Made by a program: the position numbers and the translations under genes
Assembly: GCA_050014415.1 (NCBI GenBank)
Contig: JBEKDJ010000344.1
Location: 1 to 5,374, forward strand
Direction: 5' to 3'
Source of the DNA: JBEKDJ01 sp050014415
Lineage (GTDB): Bacteria > Desulfobacterota > BSN033 > UBA1163
Length of the DNA stretch: 5,374 bases
Shown here: one piece after another, positions 1 to 5,374 of the stretch
Layout of the letters: each line of letters starts with the position of its first letter
Numbering within the stretch: the first letter of the stretch is position 1
The notes under the pieces: generated by a model
What the model was told of the DNA's origin: nothing
What the model saw: the letters and a program-made list of their open reading frames with translations, nothing else
Database searches by the model: none

Positions 1-1333
1 GGCCTGCTTCATCGAGATATTTCGTATAAAAGCGATCGGCAACAGATACTAGCAGTTCCATTTCTTCTGCCTTGCGGGCGGCACAACACAATTGCCAATG
101 TGTTAAATCAATTTCGTGCCAGGACGCCACATAGGCCGAAATTGCCTCTTCAGCTGTTTTCAAGATTGCAGCAGCCTGAATTGCCCTATTTATCTTCTCA
201 ACCATTTCAACCAGCTTTAAAACCAAATCCCATCCAGGTATTTCCCCCGTCCCCTTTGCCCAGAACCCTTTCGATTCTTCTAAAGCCTCACCCTGATGCT
301 CTTGTAAGTAAGCTTCGATAACGGCCGCGCCTCCCCCGAGCTCCTTAAGTCCCTTCAGGAACTTCATCCAACGGTCAACAGCCAGAGAACGCAGGGCTTG
401 AGGTCTCCCGCCCTTTTTATTCGCCCAAGAGAATAGGTGAATGGTCTTTTCAATCTGTAGTGCCCAATATCGGTAGGTTTCAAGGTAATCTCGATGCATC
501 ATCCAAAGATGAAGGAACTCGCGTAATGACGAACGCAGAGATTGCTGCGGCAATTTTGTTGGAAAAGGAAAGTCGTCAGGTTCTCCTGTGGCATCATATA
601 TTTCAAGCATGACCAGGGATTCGACGAATTCTTCTGCCCAGGCTTGTGGATTGGCGTCAATCTTGCTCCCTTCGGCGTAATGGGCACTTACTTGGGAACA
701 GAACTCTTTAGCAATGCAAGCTTTTTCCAGCTGATCCCACTCCCGCCCTGGGTCTGCCAGAAACCTGAGAAGCCGTTCTTCAAGGTTACCTACAATACTT
801 TCTTCAATTACGGCTAAAGAAAGTATTCTGGAAGTCCAGAACGTATCGTTGCTCGTTATATGTGCACAGACATATTTCGCGAGAGGGGAATCACCCCCGC
901 CCCTCCAGAGCGGGTCTTGTTCAGCACGCTTGGTCGGTAGAGGAACGCCGTGCTTTTTTAGAAACCCAAAAAGGGTTGGAGGTTTCCCGTCAATCAACCA
1001 GGTCAGCCCGCTATAGGCGTATTCGAGCAGGCAATCAAGTCTTGTGCCATCGTGAGCGGTCACTGCCAAGTCATCCCGGCTATCGGGTATCCATAATACC
1101 ACTTTCTTGCCGGCTCCAGGCCCAATCTCAATGGCCCACTTGAGCCAAAGGGCACCTTTGTTATCGATTTTATTAAGAGCCAGGAAGACAAGGTTGTTGG
1201 ATGCAAACTGTTCTTCAATAGCCGATAGGATGCCGCTAAATTCAGCCTTGGCATCACACCAAAGTCCAACTCGTGCCCTACTATCTCGGGAAAAAAGATC
1301 GTTAAAATCTTGAACTAACCAGTCGAGGATCAT
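1..1333 (-). CDS. pglZ: PglZ-type BREX protein, N-terminal 444 residues (runs off the left edge)
   Basis: The frame is open from an ATG at 1331..1333 down to the window edge: 444 codons, no stop. The product resembles the N-terminal non-catalytic half of BREX PglZ proteins. Residues 1-42 hold an opening helix then a strand of the type RVGLWCDAKAEF, matching the family's 'vvlWyDp.geF' start. Residues 77-83 (KKVVLWI) form a second strand. Residues 110-130 (TWLIDGKPP, then FLKKHGVPLP) and 149-155 (SPLAKYV) follow, then a long helical part with DYLETYRYW at 282-290. WHEIDL at 405-410 and DRFYTKYLDEAG at 433-444 resemble the helices just before the alkaline-phosphatase-like PglZ domain, which should lie beyond the left edge. 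That domain, and so any metal-binding residue, cannot be checked here. The start overlaps the DUF262 stop by four bases (ATGA) and has a good Shine-Dalgarno site. The family call comes from remembered family patterns plus the neighbouring pglX; a lone PglZ-domain protein of another system is the main alternative. Confidence 0.83.
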   Translation of the reverse strand, partial: MILDWLVQDFNDLFSRDSRARVGLWCDAKAEFSGILSAIEEQFASNNLVFLALNKIDNKGALWLKWAIEIGPGAGKKVVLWIPDSRDDLAVTAHDGTRLDCLLEYAYSGLTWLIDGKPPTLFGFLKKHGVPLPTKRAEQDPLWRGGGDSPLAKYVCAHITSNDTFWTSRILSLAVIEESIVGNLEERLLRFLADPGREWDQLEKACIAKEFCSQVSAHYAEGSKIDANPQAWAEEFVESLVMLEIYDATGEPDDFPFPTKLPQQSLRSSLREFLHLWMMHRDYLETYRYWALQIEKTIHLFSWANKKGGRPQALRSLAVDRWMKFLKGLKELGGGAAVIEAYLQEHQGEALEESKGFWAKGTGEIPGWDLVLKLVEMVEKINRAIQAAAILKTAEEAISAYVASWHEIDLTHWQLCCAARKAEEMELLVSVADRFYTKYLDEAG

Positions 1334-3111
1334 GGAGCACTCCTCTTCGGTAATGGTAAACCACAAACTTCTCGAATCTTATCGATGATTACCATCTCAC
1401 GTATTTTTAGGAATTCTTTATAGGTTGCCACTACTTCTTGGTCTGGAATGTCATCGGCGGCAGCCTGCATGGTTTCAACAGCATCATTTGGCAAAAAGTG
1501 AGGCATTAAAAGCGATCCCGAGGTTCCGGATGGAAATATCTCTTTGCTTTTTATGTACTCCGCTGGAGCCTTGTCATGTATCTTACCATTTGTCTCATCG
1601 CTAATAAGCGTCCGATTTACTATATTATTGGTTTCAACTTTGTTGGTAAGACCATGACGCTTGAGGTATGCGTGCGGATACACATGATGATCCTGCAAAT
1701 CCTGCAATGAGATACTCTCACCTCTTCGCCAGTCCCGCGCTCCGTTGAGCGCCAACAGGCAGAAGATGCCACTATAGACTGTACTCGAAGAACTGGCTGA
1801 ATCTCGAACCGTGTACCCCTCTGTGCCGATGCGTGCCCGAGCCTCTGCAAAGATAGCGGGTTCAGGGGCCCCATCGATCCAATGCCCTAACAGCTCGGCA
1901 TAATCTTTTCTTGATTTACTTTCAACCGCACTGGAGTACCGTTCCAGAAAGACGTTGGACCAGTACCAACGGCGTAGATCTTCACGCGGACCTTCGCCAA
2001 GTTTGCGATCTTCAATCTCAGCACGCAATGCCGCAAGAACAGGAATGAGTCCAAAACCTGGCAACCACTTGCGATCAAAAACACCGAAGCCATCTTGTCC
2101 CATGTGGGTAACAAGTTCAAGGGCTCGGTCTATGGCGGAAGCCGCTCTGTACCAATCTTTTTCAAATTCCTCAGGTTTAAGGTTAATCAAAATCCTGGGT
2201 TTTGGATCAAGTCCTCGTAGTAATGCAAGTGTTCGAAGCATCAATACCCCGAACTTGTTTGTATCCACCTTCGCTTCAGACCACTCGGCCAGGCGCTTGT
2301 TCTCCTTGCATGCCTGTTCCCATAAGTCGTGCAGCTTGATTCCACGAGGATACAAACGGGCTGTAAGCAAATCATAGATCGAAAGCTCAACCCCGGTCGA
2401 GTTGAGTTTTTCGAAAATTGCACATACACGCCCGATGGAATCTGGATCTGCATCCTCCACCCGGGGTAGCTCTACAAGGGGTACCTCGAAAGTCTGAAAG
2501 TCACTAATCGCCTTCGTCCAGGGATCCCTCCATTCCTCTCGGAACCGTTTATGATTCTCAGGTTCGTTTTCCCGTAACCAATCATCAAGACCGTCACGCC
2601 ATGTGAGAAAGTCTTGCGATTTTAGCAGCCGGGCGCAAGGCAGGATACGCCGTTGGTATTGAACTTCAGGCTGATCGAGGCCATCGAGATCTCTTTTTTG
2701 GCGATCAAAAACAATCTCATCGTTATAAGGATCCTCAAGGAGCAGGTTGAGATCCAGGAAAAACCATCGCCGCTGGCTTGAATCCTTAAGGCTCAAATCG
2801 GGAGCAGTCAGAGCGTAGAGCAGAGCCGACAGTCGCTGCTGACCATCAAGAATGAGAAGCTCGGGATTGGGTTTTTTGAAGATTGGATTGGCACCTCTCA
2901 GAAAAACTGGTGCGAATGGCGGTCTATATGGATCGCAGCGCAGTAATAATAGAGATCCAATAAAATACCGCCTTAAGACGGACCGTAAGAGATCAGCAAC
3001 CTCATCCCTGCGCCAAACGAAGTCACGCTGAAAATCAGGCAAGCAGAGCTTTCCGTCTTTTGTCTGTTCTACCAACCCAACTAACTTTCGTTTATCGGGC
3101 ATAATTTCCAT
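1330..3111 (-). CDS. DUF262 + DUF1524 (HNH) protein, GmrSD/BrxU/SspE-like nuclease, inside a BREX operon
   Basis: Complete 593-residue protein. The N-terminal DUF262 (ParB/Srx-like) domain has its three signature blocks: LPDFQRDFVW at 24-33 followed by RRYFIGSLLLL at 47-57, the DGQQRLSALLYAL block at 89-101, and IFEKLNSTGVELSIYDLLTA at 232-251. A helical middle part (about 285-460) leads to a C-terminal DUF1524 His-Me (HNH) nuclease motif: DHHVYPHAYL at 474-483, NNIVNRTLIS at 495-504, TNGKIHDKAP at 507-516. All key residues (D474, H475, H476, N499, N508) are present, so both halves look active. In GmrSD and SspE the DGQQR domain binds or hydrolyses nucleotide and senses modification, while the HNH domain cuts DNA; BrxU is such a fusion found in BREX loci. 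The start is ATG at 3109..3111 behind AGGGAG; a second ATG three codons on is less likely. It overlaps pglX by one base and pglZ by four. Target modification cannot be read from sequence. Confidence 0.94.
   Translation of the reverse strand: MEIMPDKRKLVGLVEQTKDGKLCLPDFQRDFVWRRDEVADLLRSVLRRYFIGSLLLLRCDPYRPPFAPVFLRGANPIFKKPNPELLILDGQQRLSALLYALTAPDLSLKDSSQRRWFFLDLNLLLEDPYNDEIVFDRQKRDLDGLDQPEVQYQRRILPCARLLKSQDFLTWRDGLDDWLRENEPENHKRFREEWRDPWTKAISDFQTFEVPLVELPRVEDADPDSIGRVCAIFEKLNSTGVELSIYDLLTARLYPRGIKLHDLWEQACKENKRLAEWSEAKVDTNKFGVLMLRTLALLRGLDPKPRILINLKPEEFEKDWYRAASAIDRALELVTHMGQDGFGVFDRKWLPGFGLIPVLAALRAEIEDRKLGEGPREDLRRWYWSNVFLERYSSAVESKSRKDYAELLGHWIDGAPEPAIFAEARARIGTEGYTVRDSASSSSTVYSGIFCLLALNGARDWRRGESISLQDLQDHHVYPHAYLKRHGLTNKVETNNIVNRTLISDETNGKIHDKAPAEYIKSKEIFPSGTSGSLLMPHFLPNDAVETMQAAADDIPDQEVVATYKEFLKIREMVIIDKIREVCGLPLPKRSAP
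1340..1345 (-). promoter_or_regulatory. Shine-Dalgarno site for pglZ, inside the DUF262 gene
   Basis: The minus strand reads GAGGAG, six bases before the ATG at 1331..1333. It lies within the last codons of the DUF262 gene, whose TGA (1330..1332) overlaps the pglZ ATG in an ATGA arrangement. This fixes the pglZ start and points to coupled translation. Confidence 0.75.
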
Positions 3112-5276
3112 CAGTTTCTCCCTTCCGGAGCAAGCAAACTCTTCACATCTTTAGTAGCCAAAACATCCGCAGCCAGCAGACCTAACCTCTGAACCGGTGC
3201 TATGTTCACCCTAACCCCATCATTGATATCCGGATCCCATCCCACCGGCTGCTCCTCAGGTTTCTTCCAAGGACACCATATGCGCGCCTCACGATCCCGC
3301 CCTTCAAGTAACTGTCGTAGTCGTTCATCAAAATCCTGAATATCCAATATCTTCCTCTCTAAGTCAGCAATCTTAGCCAATGTCTGCCGATCCATTTCCC
3401 CAGATTGTGCTTCACCAATCTGCTTGCGAAGCGATTCAAGTACCTCTCGCACATGACGAGCCCTTAGGATAGTAAGTCTGTTCTTGTCAAACTTGTGGTA
3501 GTACACAACAACCTGGAATGTACCTTCCTTACTTGTTAGATGCCAAGCGATCGGCCGTTTCTTGAACTGAGAGACGTGCCGTCTAAAAAAATCTCGTTCA
3601 AACCAACGTTCAAGAGTTATTGCTTTCTGCTTCCCCCATTCGTCTCCCTGCTTCCAACCAAGAATCTGCCCTGCCTCGATTTCAACCGATGGTCCCCGTT
3701 CCGGAGTAAATTCCTCGTCAAGGAATCGGTGGAATCGTTCGATGAGAGTTTCCTCGCCTGCACCTGGTGTTAGCGGGATGATTCCGTCCTCATCAACCCA
3801 TTTTTGACCAATGAAGGACCTCCCTTCCTCCTTCTCATAGTGATCTTGCATTGGCCACCTGTGACCAAGCAAACGCAACAGATTAACAGAGAAATAATCC
3901 TCCGTCTGGCGCTTCATTTCCGGAGCACACACCAGCCCTTCTTCTCGACGCATTTGTTCAAGTAACCAATAAATCGAGATGGGATGAATCTCCATCTTGT
4001 GCGAGAGCTCTTCAAGGAATGTCTCGGATGGGATGGAAATATGCATGGCAGCCGGAGCCATGTCATCACCTTCGTCTACATCTCCTATATCTTCGCCCTC
4101 CCCTTCTTCCTCAGCTCTTCCTCCTGGCCCAGCGATATATGATGCACGCAATTGGTCCTTAATTCGAATCAGTTGCTCCACCGATAACGAAACGCGACCA
4201 TGATCCTTGATAGAGTCTTTAATTGTTTCCGGGATTGGCGATAGGCCAACAGGAGAATTGGGGAAAATATCGTACTTGTCAACCAAGGGGTGCCAACCCG
4301 AGGGTGTGCCGATCCCAGCATTCTTAAACTCTACCATTTCTAAGTTTAGATGTTTGAAAACAATTTCCTCCACAAAGGCTTGGCATGTAACAAGAATAAT
4401 CCCAACATATTCTTGGAGGTCAGGCTGATGCCAAGATGAACAACTGGGATGTTTCAGATTCAAAGTATTTCTAAAACGTAGGGAGGTAAGGTCCTCCGAA
4501 AGAAGATATTTCTTGAATTCCATTGCGGTTTCCGCAACAGTTGCTAACAGCTCAGTCTTCTTCTCAAGGAGATTAGAGATTGGGATCGCATAAATATCCC
4601 CAATCTCCGTGTTATTACTTGGGTTTATTGTGTAGGTTATATATGCAGCATAATGAGTATTTAGAAGAGAGATCAGTGCATGAAGGGTTTGCATATCTTT
4701 CGCTTTTAATACAGGACCACCATAATCTGATATGCCATGTTCCACATAACGAACCGTTAAATTACCTCGGGTGATTTTACTAAAGGATAAACCCGGATGG
4801 GTCCAATACTTTTGCTCGGTACACCGGCCAATGAACGATTCTTTGTAGTATCTTACAGCAGTTTCTGACCAATCTATTAAAGTCTCCTCATTTCCAAGCC
4901 ATCGTGAAGGGCTTCCACCCTTTGAATACGTACGCCAGATTGTACCAATTCTGTTTACGGGCACCTCCCAGCAGAGGCGCAGGAAACGTTGGTTATTGCC
5001 TGTGCGACTTCCATTAATGCTGGATAGATACTTTCGGACAAAAACACCCTTTTCTATGATGGGAAAAAGTGATCGAGGCAACGAGTAGAGAATTGAAGTG
5101 CCCGGCAGAAGCAACAAGCTGCTTTGTTGAACTACGTAAAAATATTTTATTGCACTTGACGAAATAATTCTAGAGAGGTTTTCAGATTTCTCAATATACG
5201 ATGGGAAATGCCTAGCATCAACAACGACTGCTTCATGTTTTTGTGATAACTTTCTTGAGAGTACCCAGTTCTTTCG
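3111..5276 (-). CDS. pglX: PglX-family adenine-specific DNA methyltransferase, C-terminal target-recognition part (5' end interrupted by TGA at 5277..5279)
   Basis: Open frame of 721 codons; residue numbers count from the TTG at 5115..5117. It matches the part of BREX PglX / type IIG-like adenine methyltransferases after the catalytic NPPY domain. Seen in order: the LPGTSILYSLP strand (4-14), TGNNQRFLRLCWEV (39-52), YSKGG..RWLGN (64-76), SKITRGNLTVRY (113-124) and EIGDIYAIPI (171-180), which form the target-recognition region. An acidic linker follows (335-352), then IPSETFLEELSHK and LLRLLGHRWP (362-422), the conserved tail block around GQILGWKQGDEWGKQKA and RRHVSQFKKRPIAWHLTS (483-529), a charged probable coiled coil (about 553-608) and GWDPDINDGVRVNIAP (626-641) near the end. 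PglX modifies host DNA and is needed for BREX exclusion. No catalytic motif lies in the window. The TTG has no Shine-Dalgarno site, family-like sequence continues 53 codons upstream of it, and the first ATG is not until residue 142. This therefore looks like the rear of a longer gene rather than a stand-alone one. Subtype is unknown. Confidence 0.87.
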   Translation of the reverse strand, partial: RKNWVLSRKLSQKHEAVVVDARHFPSYIEKSENLSRIISSSAIKYFYVVQQSSLLLLPGTSILYSLPRSLFPIIEKGVFVRKYLSSINGSRTGNNQRFLRLCWEVPVNRIGTIWRTYSKGGSPSRWLGNEETLIDWSETAVRYYKESFIGRCTEQKYWTHPGLSFSKITRGNLTVRYVEHGISDYGGPVLKAKDMQTLHALISLLNTHYAAYITYTINPSNNTEIGDIYAIPISNLLEKKTELLATVAETAMEFKKYLLSEDLTSLRFRNTLNLKHPSCSSWHQPDLQEYVGIILVTCQAFVEEIVFKHLNLEMVEFKNAGIGTPSGWHPLVDKYDIFPNSPVGLSPIPETIKDSIKDHGRVSLSVEQLIRIKDQLRASYIAGPGGRAEEEGEGEDIGDVDEGDDMAPAAMHISIPSETFLEELSHKMEIHPISIYWLLEQMRREEGLVCAPEMKRQTEDYFSVNLLRLLGHRWPMQDHYEKEEGRSFIGQKWVDEDGIIPLTPGAGEETLIERFHRFLDEEFTPERGPSVEIEAGQILGWKQGDEWGKQKAITLERWFERDFFRRHVSQFKKRPIAWHLTSKEGTFQVVVYYHKFDKNRLTILRARHVREVLESLRKQIGEAQSGEMDRQTLAKIADLERKILDIQDFDERLRQLLEGRDREARIWCPWKKPEEQPVGWDPDINDGVRVNIAPVQRLGLLAADVLATKDVKSLLAPEGRN
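3118..3123 (-). promoter_or_regulatory. Shine-Dalgarno site for the DUF262 gene, inside the 3' end of pglX
   Basis: The minus strand reads AGGGAG, six bases before the ATG at 3109..3111. The pglX stop (TGA, 3111..3113) shares one base with that ATG (TGATG), an arrangement favouring restart by the terminating ribosome. Confidence 0.75.
4062..4115 (-). other. Acidic low-complexity linker inside PglX
   Basis: Residues 335-352 of the pglX segment (counting from the TTG at 5117) consist almost only of Glu, Asp and Gly (EEEGEGEDIGDVDEGDD). They separate the target-recognition region from the conserved C-terminal block that begins near IPSETFLEELSHK. This is most likely a flexible, disordered hinge; no function can be assigned. 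Confidence 0.7.
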
Positions 5277-5374
5277 TCAAGATAGCCTAATTTTGCCTTC
5301 CTTTGCAAGTTTAATTTTCATCTGCGAGTGTTGAATAGTGAGATCGACCCACTGCTGGATGAGTTTTTTGAATC
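5277..5374 (-). pseudogene. pglX: Apparent pglX coding sequence upstream of an in-frame TGA (continues off the right edge)
   Basis: In the same frame as the pglX segment the codons upstream of the TGA at 5277..5279 are open to the edge (31 sense codons). They read like an amphipathic helix (for example KKLIQQWVDLTIQHSQMKIK); the other two minus frames give serine-rich or short stop-ended peptides. The most economical reading is one gene broken by a single nonsense codon. Just downstream of the stop, HEAVVVDARHFPSYIEKSE leads straight into the recognised PglX segment. Only about 95 bases are visible, so a frameshift pair or a true gene boundary is not fully excluded. Confidence 0.5.

Noticed and set aside
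542..1143. Two plus-strand open frames of about 90 codons each, at 542..817 and 862..1143
   Set aside because: Both are antisense to the continuous pglZ frame, have no ribosome site I can see, and give no domain-like product.
1955..2377. 140-codon open frame on the plus strand
   Set aside because: It is fully antisense to the DUF262 gene and its product is rich in Ser and Arg with no recognisable domain, as expected of a shadow frame.
5115..5117. TTG as the true start of the pglX segment (3111..5117)
   Set aside because: There is no Shine-Dalgarno sequence before it, and PglX-like coding sequence continues in frame 53 codons upstream. It lies in the middle of a conserved strand (LLLLPG) and is an internal leucine codon.
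5277..5279. TGA read as selenocysteine or as a recoded sense codon
   Set aside because: I see no convincing hairpin right after the codon. The family has no known Sec at this place, and the other codons of the window follow the standard code with TGG for Trp.
5364..5369. Run of six A on the coding strand as a phase-variation tract of pglX, as reported for some Pgl systems
   Set aside because: Six bases is short for slippage-based switching. The frame around it is the same as that of the downstream PglX segment, and the break is a nonsense codon elsewhere, not a frameshift at this tract.

Overview
The window is a slice of a BREX (bacteriophage exclusion) type defence operon. Every gene is on the minus strand, so transcription runs from the right edge to the left edge. 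In that order it holds: (1) the C-terminal two thirds or so of a PglX-family adenine-specific DNA methyltransferase (3111..5276, with apparent in-frame coding sequence continuing to the right edge beyond a TGA at 5277..5279); (2) a complete 593-residue DUF262 + DUF1524 (GmrSD-like) protein (1330..3111); and (3) the first 444 residues of a PglZ-type protein, which runs off the left edge (1..1333).

The genes are packed without gaps. The pglX stop and the DUF262 start share one base (TGATG at 3109..3113). The DUF262 stop and the pglZ start share four bases (ATGA at 1330..1333). Each downstream start has a strong Shine-Dalgarno sequence inside the preceding gene. This is the layout of one polycistronic message with coupled translation. 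It makes the DUF262 gene a built-in member of the operon, not a loose neighbour. There is no intergenic stretch, and I see no promoter, terminator, RNA gene, insertion sequence or CRISPR array.

How the genes may work together: in BREX, PglX methylates an adenine in a non-palindromic host site, and PglZ (alkaline-phosphatase fold) belongs to the core complex that blocks phage replication. DUF262/DUF1524 proteins (GmrSD, BrxU, SspE) are nucleotide-dependent nucleases that act on modified phage DNA or respond to DNA modification. A DUF262 nuclease between pglX and pglZ therefore suggests a two-layer defence: BREX against unmodified phage and a type IV-like enzyme against phage with modified bases. 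The oddity is the in-frame TGA in the pglX reading frame. It is either a real nonsense mutation (methyltransferase inactivated or split) or a sequence error.

The host cannot be named from this window. It is a bacterium with purine-rich Shine-Dalgarno sites and moderate, unbiased base composition. Tryptophan is written TGG throughout, which argues against a TGA-recoding genetic code. The catalytic halves of both pglX (to the right) and pglZ (to the left) lie outside the window, so the BREX subtype stays open.
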